Origin: Ophiothrix spiculata
Lineage: Eukaryota; Echinodermata; Ophiuroidea; Amphilepidida; Ophiotrichidae
Direction: 5' to 3' (one strand)
Length of the DNA stretch: 21,678 bases
Assembly (NCBI GenBank): GCA_000969725.1
Contig: JXSR01S042360.1
Shown: piece by piece, positions 9,038 through 18,161 of the stretch
How the letters are laid out: each line of letters opens with the position of its first letter
How positions within the stretch are numbered: the stretch's first letter is position 1
Position numbers and translations under genes: made by a program
The notes under the pieces: model-generated
Told to the model about the DNA's origin: nothing
The model's input: only the letters and a program-made list of their open reading frames with translations
The model's database searches: none

Positions 9038-9286
9038 CGTCATATGAGTGCAAGAAAGTCGTATCTGCAATAGCTTCCATTTGTCATATATTTGGATTGT
9101 ACACTTTATAATCTCTAGTCTTGGGTCAGTGGTTCTTGAAATGGTTCTTCAGGTGACACCATTTCAAGAACCACTGATATAAGACAGGAAAATTTTCAGA
9201 GATTTTCACATTCTTGTGACAAGGCATAAAATAAATATAACTTAGGGCAGCCATTGCAGATACGATTTTCTTGCACTCACAAGACG
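9038..9286. mobile_element. Palindromic MITE, 249 bp, CGTC family copy 1
   Basis: The ends CGTCATATGAGTGCAAGAAA and its near-inverse at 9251-9286 form long arms, including GTATCTGCAATRGC. The centre is a second hairpin in which CAGTGGTTCTTGAAATGG pairs with CCATTTCAAGAACCACTG. AAAT directly flanks both ends (9034-9037 and 9287-9290), consistent with a 4-bp target duplication. A second copy lies at 18162-18427. Frames crossing this element encode the same SCECKK-containing peptide as frames in the other copy, but only because the DNA is repeated. Confidence 0.82.
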
Positions 9287-9463
9287 AAATCAAACATAAT
9301 TTTGACGATTGATTACATAATGAACAACAGTGTAACAAGCAAAGGAGGAAGGAAAAAACTAACAGACAAATGTGCAAACAAACATCAGGTAAACAAACAT
9401 ACAGTTAAAGAAAAAATTTGTTTATGTTAAAGAGTTCTCGACATTAAACAAGTTTTTAGTTAA

Positions 9464-9883
9464 CCCTTTGAACCCTGGCCATTCCATGTGTATCTGTACC
9501 ACTGACCCAGGCCAACCCGAAAGTTAAAAAGCAAAATATAACCCCTAAACTTGCTTTGATTTTGATTTCCCTGCTTTACTTTTTCATTTAAGAGTAGTCT
9601 GAATTGTTCCAATAACCAACATTCACAAGAAAAATACTATTTATGTCGACCAACATATTTCACCTCTTTCGAGTAAATAAGAGCAAAATAACCAATCAAT
9701 CATGGGTTCAAAGCTTTATTGATGTCTTCCAATATAAATAAGACTTGAAAATTGTAACTACCAATGCCTGTTGACAGACCCATGAAGTTTCTGACACATG
9801 ACATAAAAGCTGGTACACCAGCTCATCGGGCATGCAGTACATGTAAACGTGTGCCGGTATACCAGCTCGTCGGGTTCAAAGGG
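9464..9883. mobile_element. piggyBac-like MITE, 420 bp, TTAA-flanked
   Basis: The termini CCCTTTGAACCC and GGGTTCAAAGGG are exact inverse complements with TTAA outside both (9460-9463 and 9884-9887), the canonical piggyBac arrangement. The right part contains a direct doublet of the GGTAYACCAGCTCRTCGGG type (about 9813-9831 and 9857-9875). It is non-coding. It shares interior blocks with the 144-bp element at 7306-7449. Confidence 0.88.
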
Positions 9884-9885
9884 TT

Positions 9886-9998
9886 AATGGGGCCATATCA
9901 TTAAAAGATGTTTAATACTAGTCTGTACTTAAACATGCATTAATCATGCATATTCAAACAGCAGTCATTAGTACTAAACATCTTTTAATATGACCATT
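9886..9998. repeat. Small foldback, about 110 bp
   Basis: AAAAGATGTTTAATACTAGT on the left pairs with the inverse of TAGTACTAAACATCTTTTAA on the right, around a centre that is itself palindromic (ATGCATTAATCATGCAT). It directly abuts the right TTAA of the piggyBac-like element. It could be a tiny MITE; the boundaries are uncertain. Confidence 0.65.
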
Positions 9999-10215
9999 GA
10001 TTTAAAAAAAGATACATTTGTAGAAATAAAAAAAAAAAAGGAAATATAAAATTTCATATTTAATAAAATTCACAAAAAATGTTATAATTCCAAGTGTGTT
10101 GTTGACAGAACAGTACGTGGAGAGACTGTTAAGTTAGAAGCGGGATGAAATCCCCTCTTTTTAATGCCTTGGTACCACTACAACAATACTTTTTTGTTTT
10201 TGCGATGCATCCAGA

Positions 10216-10465
10216 CAGGGGCGTCGGAAGGAAAATAAAAGTGGTGCGCCTGTGGCCCCTTAGTTACCAAAACTGACATGAATAAAGAAACAACTAAGTC
10301 CAAAAAGACAATAGTTACTAAAAAACAAATTTGTAGAATACTATTTTTAGTTATTATTGCTATAGGACTATAATAAAACGCATCAAAATGATCTTTTTTA
10401 TTTTTTTTTAGCTGAAAAGTGGTGCGGCTAAAGCCCACATGGCCTACACGGTTCCGACGCCCCTG
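10216..10465. mobile_element. hAT-like MITE, 250 bp, perfect 8-bp target duplication
   Basis: The 14-bp termini CAGGGGCGTCGGAA and TTCCGACGCCCCTG are exact inverse complements. CATCCAGA occurs directly outside both ends (10208-10215 and 10466-10473), an 8-bp duplication as made by hAT transposases. Subterminal AAAAGTGGTGCG is also inverted. The 159-codon minus-strand frame (10178-10657) runs through this element and its flanks and is not a gene. Confidence 0.92.
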
Positions 10466-10752
10466 CATCCAGATGCATGGCCCTAATGCACCCTTACATA
10501 GCAAGAAACTTGAAAATGTGTCACTATATCTTGCTCTTTTTAACCCCCGCCAAAAAAAAAATTGGGGCCAAAATAAGTTTTTTAGGAGTTTTGTTGGAAT
10601 TTCTAATTTTATTTTGGGTATTTTGGAAGTGATTGTCCAAAAAGAGGAATAGGGCAAGGAACATTTGTATGTAGTGGGCCAACTCTAATGCTTTGGGAAA
10701 ACACTGTGAAGAGTCCTTCAAGACAACATCTTGACAAACCTTTCATGATAAA

Positions 10753-11255
10753 ATCATACCCCACATAGTGGGGGCAGTGTTTCCGCTAAGGCCGTATGGC
10801 GCGCCATTAGCGCAGGAGCGGTGAAAATTGGCACAACAAGTTTCTAAAAATATGGGAGAAAGATATTTTTCTAGCTTTATTAAGCCAATTTTCAGCCACA
10901 GCTTAAGATTTTAAGGCAAGCAACTTTGTCAAACTTGCTCGAATTGGCGCAAGCTCAAAAACCTTAGCAGAAACGTTGAATGGGGGTCATGTGTGTCCTT
11001 CAACCCATTGAAGATTAACTCCCATGGAAGTATGTAGATATAGTAATTATGTATATGTTGACAATGACCTTATGATGACCTTTGACCAAAAATGAGGTGG
11101 GGTCATACCCCACAATATCCCCACATAGTGGGGGTCATGTGTGTCCTTCAACCCATTGAAGATTATGTCCCATGGAAGTATGTAGATAGTAATTATGTAT
11201 ATGTTGACAATGACCTTATGATGACCTTTGACCAAAAATGAGGTGGGGTCATGTA
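10753..11255. repeat. Tandem duplication, 146-148 bp period, first copy split by a MITE
   Basis: The block starting GGGGGTCATGTGTGTCCTTC and running through GACAATGACCTTATGATGAC to GAGGTGGGGTCAT occurs at about 10982-11107 and again at 11130-11253. The two differ by a few substitutions and a 2-bp indel. The left part of copy 1 (ATACCCCACATAGTGGGGG, about 10756-10774) lies on the other side of the inserted element at 10775-10978. Confidence 0.85.
10775..10978. mobile_element. hAT-like MITE, 204 bp, inserted in the tandem duplication
   Basis: The ends CAGTGTTTCCGCTAAGG and CCTTAGCAGAAACGTTG are imperfect inverse complements. The 8-bp flanks are AGTGGGGG and AATGGGGG, identical at 7 of 8 positions. 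The uninterrupted second copy of the host duplication (about 11104-11253) confirms where the insertion begins and ends. Confidence 0.82.
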
Positions 11256-11469
11256 TGTTTCCCTATCCAGTAATGATTAAGTATGTGGATACAGTGATCA
11301 ATTATGTACATATTCTTTATAAATGTTAAGTCATGATTTATGGGACCCAAGCCTTAGAGCAAAGTCATAATCAAGTCTGTATATATTTGTATAATATCAA
11401 ATTTTAAACTGATAAATAAACCACGATTACCTCAAAATACATAGAAATTAAAAATGAAAATGGGTGGTC

Positions 11470-11480
11470 GCCGCCATCTT
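11470..11480 (-). promoter_or_regulatory. YY1-type motif AAGATGGCGGC
   Basis: On the minus strand this reads AAGATGGCGGC, the classical YY1 core. Similar words occur at the other end of the foldback (AAGATGGCTGC at 13205-13215 and AAAATGGCGGC at 13247-13257, plus strand). They may be carried by the element ends and not be a host promoter. Function is inference only. Confidence 0.35.
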
Positions 11481-11720
11481 GTTGTCGCTCATGGAGCAGT
11501 GGTATTGTGCCTCTAGATTTGTTTGGAACCAAACTTAATCACTTGGCAGATTGCGTATATCTTCACTGTGATACATTGACCTTGGAATAAATAGATGAGA
11601 AGGAACCACAATGATCTCAATCAGTCAAACCATTATCCACTTTGCTATTCATGTGAAGAAAAGGAAGGTTATCGATGAGCAATCAGTTCGAGTAGGTTGA
11701 TCATATTCCATTTGCCGCTA

Positions 11721-12107
11721 TACGCCGGGACAGTTGTGACGTCATAATTTATGCACAATGGCTTACACGTGCGTTTTGGACCCAAACAAACGGTGAGGCC
11801 ATTTTTGCCACACGTAAAGTCTATGGAGAAAAAAGACCGACTCCGATTTTATACCATAACTTTCGTCTAAAACAAAAATAAGGGAAAACATGCTGGCCTA
11901 TTATGCTGAAGGTTGTGATTACAAGCAAGGACGGGACCCCTGCCGTTATTTTTGTCTTCCAACCGAGAAAAATCAGTCTGAATTGTATGCTTACATGTGC
12001 CTATTGTGTTAATATGTATGATTAGTGGACACGATCATTTGTTTGGGTCCAAAACGCACGTGTAAGCCATTGTGCATAAATTATGACGTCACAACTGTCC
12101 CGGCGTA
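11721..12107. mobile_element. Young MITE, 387 bp, with 73-bp identical inverted arms
   Basis: Positions 11718-11790 and 12038-12110 are exact inverse complements over 73 bp, beginning CTATACGCCGGGACAG. If the flanking TA (11719-11720 and 12108-12109) is the target duplication, the element begins TACGCCGGGACAG. Complete identity of such long arms suggests recent activity. Each arm holds TGACGTCA (11737-11744 and 12084-12091) and CACGTG (11766-11771 and 12057-12062). There is no transposase; the superfamily is probably Tc1/mariner if TA is right. Confidence 0.88.
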
Positions 12108-12791
12108 TAGTACTGGAATATCATCTAACAATTTACAAATTTATGCACGAACAAACATACCAACACATGAATTGTCATGAGGACCTCTTTACTAACATGA
12201 AAACTACTGTGAACCTTGCAGTATCTTTATCTAATGTTCAGCAGATTCTCAAATATCAAATTCAATGACTGGAGGACAAATGATATCTTTGATCAATCAA
12301 TGACATAATGTTCCGGTGATCTCCGGGGAATGATTGTTGTCGTCTTTGTTTGGTACAAAGTTATTACCTGTACATACGTATTTCTAATAAGTGCCCAATA
12401 CTGCCCAGTAATAAAACAGAGCATCGAAGTTGCAATGACACATCTTGCAAAAACTTGGTTGGAAAAGCGAGGATGGTACCGATGGTTTCCAAACAGTGGG
12501 TACTATTTTTGTAGCAAAGAAAGTACCGTGAATGGAAAATCTAATACAAACATTCGAACCATAATTAAATGAGCCATTAAATTGCTACTTCAGATTCTTG
12601 ACGAGCAATTGAAATTAAAAGAGCGGCAGATGGATTGATGCTTTGATCAGTATTTGTTGTGATTCCTTCTCATCTATTTATTCCATGCATTGACAGTGTG
12701 TACATTTATTTCACACGCAAACCATGTCTGTGAGTTCAGAAGTGCCTATTGTGACTTGCTCCATGATAGCTAAGGCCAAAGTAAAAAGTAG

Positions 12792-13093
12792 TCTGTCTCA
12801 GCCTCCCGTACGCATAGCTTTTAAAAATCCAAATTTAGTGCATTTCTTTTTTTTTAGGTTTGTGAGAGATTTTCAATTTTTTTCATCTTTTTTTTCTACT
12901 ACTGGGAAAAAAGTTAAATAAACGGCTGCGAAGCGGCCGCGAAAAAAAAAATAGTGGCAGAAAAATGAAAATGAAAAAAAAAAATTAGGGGGTATTTCCA
13001 CATCCGCGTAGCCCTTTTTTACTAAAAAAACCCCCCAAAAAACAACAAACCGCATAGCGCTTAGGGTTTTGACCGTAAGTAAGCTGAGACAGA
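12792..13093. mobile_element. MITE-like element, about 302 bp, with homopolymer-rich interior
   Basis: TCTGTCTCAGC (12792-12802) is repeated in exact inverse at 13083-13093, and subterminal GCATAGC is also inverted. The interior is dominated by T and A runs with a small GC hairpin CGGCTGCGAAGCGGCCG (about 12923-12939). It interrupts the right arm of the large foldback. Confidence 0.65.
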
Positions 13094-13511
13094 GTTCTTT
13101 TTTTTTTTGCATAAGCCAATTATTCCATTTTGAATAGTCTCATGTGGTAGTAGCAGTTATTAATGCCGGAGGTACAATAACTCGACCTCCATGAGCAACA
13201 ATCCAAGATGGCTGCCATCCAATGAGATTTACACGGCGGTCAATTCAAAATGGCGGCGAGTATCGATTCTCCTTTCTTTGTAATTTCTTTATGAAAATAT
13301 AAACTGGAAATAAAAAAGACTGCAGTATATATGTGTTGTAAACACAATGTGTATATAGAGATGCTAAATAAAGATAAATAGTTCCAAACACTGGTTAATA
13401 AAACAACATGTGGTTAGTGTATATTAACAACAAATCTGCTTCTTCAACACATAAAGCCTAAACTTCATAGAATTATAAAATATTCTTTAATATACTTTAA
13501 GTTTATCAAAG

Positions 13512-13600
13512 TAGCACTCTCATATCTTAGACAAAGCCCTGTCCATTTACTCATTATATTGCATATTCATTAAACTCGTTATCTAGAGATGAGAGTGCTA
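13512..13600. repeat. Small foldback MITE, 89 bp
   Basis: TAGCACTCTCATATCTTAGA pairs with the inverse of TCTAGAGATGAGAGTGCTA. It contains no gene. Confidence 0.65.
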
Positions 13601-13685
13601 GTAGTATAAATTTATTGAAATTATCCGAGGGCAGCATGAAAACAATATCCTGAGTATATGCTTATATAGGCAAAATAATCATTTT

Positions 13686-13772
13686 TTGGACAATGTAAAC
13701 ACAAATCCATGGTAGGGCTGCATTTACAAACAATATGGCCCTGCACTTTGGATTTTCGTTTACACTGTCCAA
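13686..13772. repeat. Foldback MITE, TTGGACAATGTAAAC family, copy 1
   Basis: TTGGACAATGTAAACACAAA followed by TCC on the left pairs with the inverse of GGATTTTCGTTTACACTGTCCAA with two or three mismatches. A related copy lies at 17389-17485. Confidence 0.72.
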
Positions 13773-13809
13773 TAAATTACTGTTTTACCTATAGGTCGTT
13801 TAAGAGTAG

Positions 13810-14242
13810 CTGTCGTAGTTGTAATATATACGAGAGTCATTCAAAAAGTTCTACCTGTTGTATAATAACTTTTGTACAGGCAAGCTCTAGAAAATTGGCA
13901 CAAATATAGCTAAGATTGTCATCTACATATGGTGAAACAATTAATTTATGATACAACAGGTAGAACTTTTTTGGATGATCCTCATAGCTGCGGAAGACTA
14001 CCATATATTTGCAGTTTGGAACTGTTGTGATGCACAATAGCGCATTTGCATATTGCTGCAATAGTTTATCAAGAATGCTGAATTCAACCAAACTGTTCAA
14101 GACTAGTCCTTATAAATAACAGGAAAAGGTAATTGATATATCGGTTTGACATGCTTTCCTTAAAATTTTCAAAGCATAAGGTCGAGATTGCATTCTTATA
14201 ATAATTTTTGATGCCACGGTTGTCATACCACAACTACGACAG
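13810..14242. mobile_element. Possible 433-bp TIR element containing a TA-flanked MITE
   Basis: CTGTCGTAGTTGT (13810-13822) recurs in exact inverse at 14230-14242. The arm is only 13 bp and the flanks give no clear target duplication, so this is a weaker call. The element at 13831-13984 lies inside it. Confidence 0.4.
13831..13984. mobile_element. Mariner-like MITE, 154 bp
   Basis: CGAGAGTCATTCAAAAAGTT plus CTACCTGTTGTAT on the left pairs with the inverse of the right end, ATACAACAGGTAGAACTT and onward, over about 33 bp. TA flanks both ends (13829-13830 and 13985-13986). Confidence 0.78.
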
Positions 14243-14350
14243 ACCTTCAGCTGTTTCAGCTGAAATAAAATTAACATTATACCAAAGAAAGGATTTCTCA
14301 ATTTGTATTCATGCTGCCCAGAAAGACGTTTTTTAATCGATTCCACCTAC

Positions 14351-14425
14351 ACTGCTTTGACTGGCTGAGGAATGAGCAAGCCGCATTCGTTGGGCATGAG
14401 CTAAGCTCGAGGAAGAACTGTTTTT
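14351..14425 (-). CDS. Candidate exon of the same unrecognised Ser-rich protein (exon A)
   Basis: On the minus strand a strong acceptor (branch-like CCTAAC, then CCCTTGCCTCTGCAG) precedes 75 nt ending AGCAGT, followed by a possible donor GTAGGT. The 25 codons read KNSSSSSLAHAQRMRLAHSS followed by ASQSS. With this donor the exon is phase 0 and joins in frame to exon B at 6976-7089, whose peptide has the related SSSHAQGAKRMRVA motif. If the donor is not used, the frame reads five more codons (VGGID) to a TAA at 14333-14335, which would make this a terminal exon or an alternative end. Frame 3 is also open, so the frame choice rests on the resemblance to exon B. No family was recognised. Upstream exons, if any, lie beyond the right edge of the window. 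Confidence 0.5.
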
Positions 14426-15867
14426 CTGCAGAGGCAAGGGGTTAGGAAAACAGATGAGGGAAACAAAAATGAAAAGAAGCGGCAAAAAGAAACAAAATAT
14501 AAGCAGCATGTAAAGCATTGTTGTTTGTTAACATACACAGAAAAAATCACCACAAGTTGATGATATCTGATACCAACGGTCGCTCCAAACTAGTAAAATT
14601 AGTGTTAAGTCAACCATAAGAAACATTTTTGAAATTGAGCTACTGAGCCCCTTTTCGCATTTCTGGTTACAGGCCTGATTGATCTATCTTCCTCTGGTAA
14701 AGATTTAACTGACATCCCACACAATAATAAGTTAAACACAAGCATATTGACTGAATAATCTGGTGAACTTGTAACACAAGGGATGAGGCTGAAAATGCAA
14801 GCCATAAGCTAATAATCTTGTAGCTGACAAGAACAATTTTATGTCTCTCTGGTCTTTTTATCTCTAAAAAAATAAATCATATGAAACTTTTTTTTTTTGG
14901 GTGGTGATTTTTTGTTTCCATGTATGCATCAAAGAAGGTGATAGATCCAAAGGAGCCCATATAAGATGGGAACCTCTCATTTTACACAAAAACTAAAAAT
15001 TATCAAAAAATCTAAAATATATTATTCCATGTACATTTTGTCCCAAAAACTAACAAAAATTTAACTTTTGGTAAAAAGAAGTGTATAAAAACATAAAAAA
15101 AAAAAAATATATACAACAAGAAAAAAGCACACACAGAAAAAACAAAACTATTTTTCTACAACACATCCACAACAAAAAAAAAAAGACAGTGTAAATAAAC
15201 CAACCCACAACAACCACCCGAACCCAAAACGGAAAAACCGTTTGAACTTTACGGCAAAATGGAAAAAAATAAGGCAAAAGGTCGAAGAAAAACAAATCAT
15301 TTTGAAAGCTGAAAGTGTTTACCATGTTATTCTGAAGTTTGAATCAAATACACTAAACACTTCTAGAGATAATTGAGTTAGACATCAAAAAAAAGAAAAT
15401 ACCTTCAGACTGGAAAGGGTTAAATATAATGTAGATAAAATATGAATACATTCTTACCTTGACAGGAAAAGCATTTGAAAATGATTATGAAATAATTTAA
15501 ATTTGACTCTGAACATTTGTTTTTTTAATAAAATGATGTGATTTTTATCTTAAGATATGTGCAGCTTAAGTCACCATTTCGCATGCATTTTAAAATATTT
15601 TTGCATATTTTCAAGAACTAATATTTGGTCCATACATGGAATTATTAGAGCAACGATTTCAAAAGCAAGTCAACATATAATGTTCTGAATGCTTAGCAAT
15701 TAGCAAACTGAAAATATAAAGCATCTTATTCAATAGCTATTAAAAATGAAAAAATGCAAATTTGATCAGAATTGCAGGTTCAAATATAAAAAGAACAATG
15801 ACCAGAGATGTTCCCATGATCTTTTACTGCAAGCCAATGAGCAGGCACAGAGAACTACCTACACACG
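14426..15867. other. Intron-like AT-rich stretch with A/T homopolymer tracts
   Basis: No supported gene. Long A-rich tracts occur at about 15089-15190 and a T run near 14887. A minus-strand frame of 66 codons (14605-14805) has a coding-like stretch, SLPEEDRSIRPVTRNAKRGS, but no convincing donor. The remainder is featureless. Confidence 0.45.
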
Positions 15868-16490
15868 GGGGACCATTCCAAGCAACAAGCACAGGGAGTT
15901 TATTCCAAAGAATGGTATCATCAGCCCCTGCAATATTGGGAGGTTTCCATGATTTTTCCTTCAAAGTTCTATAAGCCTAGACAATAAGGGCAAATTAGAC
16001 ATAGGGTACCATTCCACGCACCAAGTACAGGAAGTTTGTTCCAAAGAATGGTATCATCAGCCTTTGTAATATTGGGAGGTTCCCATGATCTTTCCTTCAA
16101 AGTTCTACAAGCCTAGATAACCATTCCAAGCACCAAGTACACAAAGTTTGTTCCAAAGAATGGTATCATTAGCCTTTGTAATATTGGGAGGTTCCCATGA
16201 TCTTTCTTTCAAATTTCTACAAGCCTAGGCAATAAGGGTTATTTAGACATGGGGTACCATTCCAAGCTAGGCGCTAAGCATAGGAAGTTTATTCCAAAGA
16301 ATGGTATCATCAGCCTTTGTAATATTGGGAGGTTCCCATGATCTTTCTTTCAAAGTTCTACAAGCCTAGGCAATAAGGGTTATTTAGACCATTCCAAGCT
16401 AGGCACTAAGCATAGGAAGTTTATTCCAAAGAATGGTATCATCAGCCTCTGTAATATTGAGAGGTTCCCAAGATCATTTGCTTCCAAGTA
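15868..16490. repeat. Five-unit satellite, units 112-141 bp
   Basis: The anchor CCAAAGAATGGTATCAT starts at 15905, 16041, 16153, 16294 and 16426, giving spacings of 136, 112, 141 and 132 bp. Shared blocks are ACCATTCCAAGC, TTTGTAATATTGGGAGGTTC, CATGATCTTTC and CTACAAGCCTAG. Length differences come from the presence or absence of a spacer of about 25 bp (CAATAAGGG...TTAGACATGGGGT) and a short GCTAGGCRCTAAGC insertion. On the minus strand single units have about 45 open codons, but the frame is lost between units. Confidence 0.92.
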
Positions 16491-16499
16491 CAAGCTTAT

Positions 16500-16875
16500 A
16501 AGCTGGCAACAAAGACAACCTAAAACTAGGGGATCATATCATAATACTAAATGACGGCTCAGATGATACTGTGGTGATGAAAACAATATTCTTTCTCTTG
16601 GACCAAAGAATGGAAAATTAAGTTAAAACGCCACATTTCAGTTTTGTAAGCCAAAAAGTTTTAGTTTACCATTTGTAAGTTAAATCTTTAACTCTTCTGA
16701 GCAATTTGATAAAAAAAAATACAAAGTAAATTAAAAAAACTTTTGAAAATAAAATTAAACTCAATGAAATATTAATATTTAAAAAGTTTTATGTCATGAT
16801 TTAATGCATATTGCAAGCAAAATAAAATCAAGCTAAGCCAAGGGTTGAAACAAGGATTGTCTAGACTAACACAGA
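16500..16875. other. AT-rich stretch with no feature seen
   Basis: No open frame, tandem repeat or inverted repeat is supported here. Confidence 0.45.
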
Positions 16876-16878
16876 TAA

Positions 16879-17190
16879 GGCCTAAAAAAAATTGTTTGAT
16901 TGGCGTAACCCGACGGACCCTAGATATTTCTATTTTTTTTAGCATGGTAAAAAACCTCCAAATCCCAAATTTAATGGGAATCGATTCATTGGGGCCTGAG
17001 ATATGGCTTGCAGGACATTCAAATTGACAAATAAAAGATGTGTTACAGAAATAGTGAAGATGTTTTTGTATATGTGTCGTATATTTTGTGTGTTCTTGTA
17101 TGTGAAACATAGACTTAAAAAAAAATTCTGACCTAACTACCCTATTTTTTTTCTATGTTACGCCAATCATACAATTTTTTTTTTTAGGCC
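16879..17190. mobile_element. PIF/Harbinger-like MITE, 312 bp
   Basis: The ends GGCCTAAAAAAAATTG and CAATTTTTTTTTTTAGGCC are inverse complements apart from run length, extending inward through GATTGGCGTAAC in inverse orientation. TAA flanks both ends (16876-16878 and 17191-17193), the 3-bp TWA duplication of PIF/Harbinger elements. A related element lies at 19518-19877. Frames at 16772-17110 and 16845-17027 are chance frames through this DNA. Confidence 0.85.
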
Positions 17191-17388
17191 TAAGCCCTGT
17201 CCACCATTAAGTGAAGTCAAAACAGTGATCAAATATTCTTAAGTCACCCAAAACAGAAACATAATTTTCTTCCTAATAAATAATCATGTATTTTAACACA
17301 CTGTTCGGTTTTTAAATTAACATATTTATCCAGTGTTTCCTTGTGTACTGGAATAAAAGGAACCTAAACTAAAAGCCATAATTCTTTG

Positions 17389-17485
17389 CACAATGTAAAC
17401 AAAAATGCAATATGCAGGGCCCAATTCCAGGTAAACCTGATATATTGGAAGGCCCTGCAACAAGCATTTGTGTTTACATTGTCCG
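17389..17485. repeat. Foldback MITE, TTGGACAATGTAAAC family, copy 2
   Basis: ACAATGTAAACAAAAATGCA and the GCAGGGCC block on the left pair with the inverse of GGCCCTGCAACAAGCATTTG and TGTTTACATTGTCC. It is homologous to 13686-13772 and better preserved in the inner arms. Confidence 0.75.
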
Positions 17486-17486
17486 A

Positions 17487-18157
17487 GACTTTGGGCTCTG
17501 TTAGCTTACTTACATACCTACCCTGTTTTTGGAGCTAAACGGGAAATATAACTTTTACATTAAGATAATTATTTATACATGGTTTCCAATCTATATTGAA
17601 ATATTGACTACTAGTACTAGTTATTTAATTGTAAAAAATTACTTTATTTAAAACTAACTTACTTTATTTAAAACTAACTTAAGGCACATTCAAAAAAGTT
17701 GCACAAAAATGAATGAATGAATTTTGTGCAAATTCCAAACGCTATTTACATGCAGTGCAAATACTTGTTGAAAATGCCAGTCAATTCCATTCAGAATATC
17801 ATGCTTTTAAGAAAACCTGCACAAACGAATTAAACCCTGACTAGAGTTAGACTCGAACTAGGATTAGATCATGACTAAAGTTAGACCAAGAAGTGTAATA
17901 TGATCTGTTGAAACTAATACTTTTTGAGACAAAATCTGTTGTAAATTCATGACTTGTTGAACTGTTTCCAAAAATAAAATGTGTAGATTTTGAGTCATTT
18001 ATTAGTTGTACATCATTAAATTAATTTGTGCTTGGTCTTGGTTTAACTTTAGTCTGGGTCCATATCTTTTGTGCAAAATATACCTTACTGATTTACTTCA
18101 AACTTGGGCCAGAAAAATAAGTCAATGGTCATGCAATGTTGCCAGGCCATTGTTGCC
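17487..18157. other. AT-rich stretch with a short tandem doublet and a hairpin
   Basis: A perfect 20-bp doublet ACTTTATTTAAAACTAACTT lies at 17641-17680. Shortly after it TTGCACAAAAATG and ATTTTGTGCAA (about 17699-17740) form a hairpin around a GAATGAATGA loop. No gene was seen. Confidence 0.6.
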
Positions 18158-18161
18158 ATTT

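Larger units (their letters stand above)
11464..13220. mobile_element. Large foldback region, about 1.76 kb, interrupted by two MITEs
   Basis: The left arm (about 11464-11640) and the right arm (12640-12785 plus about 13169-13220) are inverse copies. GCCATCTTG followed by GCTCATGGAG on the left matches the inverse of the right end. Further in, GGAATAAATAGATGAGAAGG (11590-11609) is matched almost exactly in inverse around 12658-12684. The right arm is split by the element at 12792-13093, and the interior holds the element at 11721-12107. Small frames inside (12083-12268 and 12330-12572) are not recognisable. The outer boundaries are approximate. Confidence 0.6.

Noticed and set aside
9126..9377. 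Minus-strand frame with SCECKK peptide, repeated at 18104-18388
   Set aside because: The peptide is shared only because both loci carry the same palindromic MITE; it is not a conserved gene.
10178..10657. 159-codon minus-strand frame, the longest in the window
   Set aside because: It runs straight through a hAT-like MITE with a target duplication, so its sequence is a composite of host and element.
14605..14805. Minus-strand frame with a coding-like LPEEDRSIRPVTRNAKRG stretch
   Set aside because: A possible acceptor (ATGTCAG) lacks a pyrimidine tract and no in-frame donor was found, so it is not supported as a third exon.
17840..17890. GACTCGAACTAGG resembling a tRNA T-loop
   Set aside because: No acceptor stem, anticodon arm or B-box spacing could be fitted around it.
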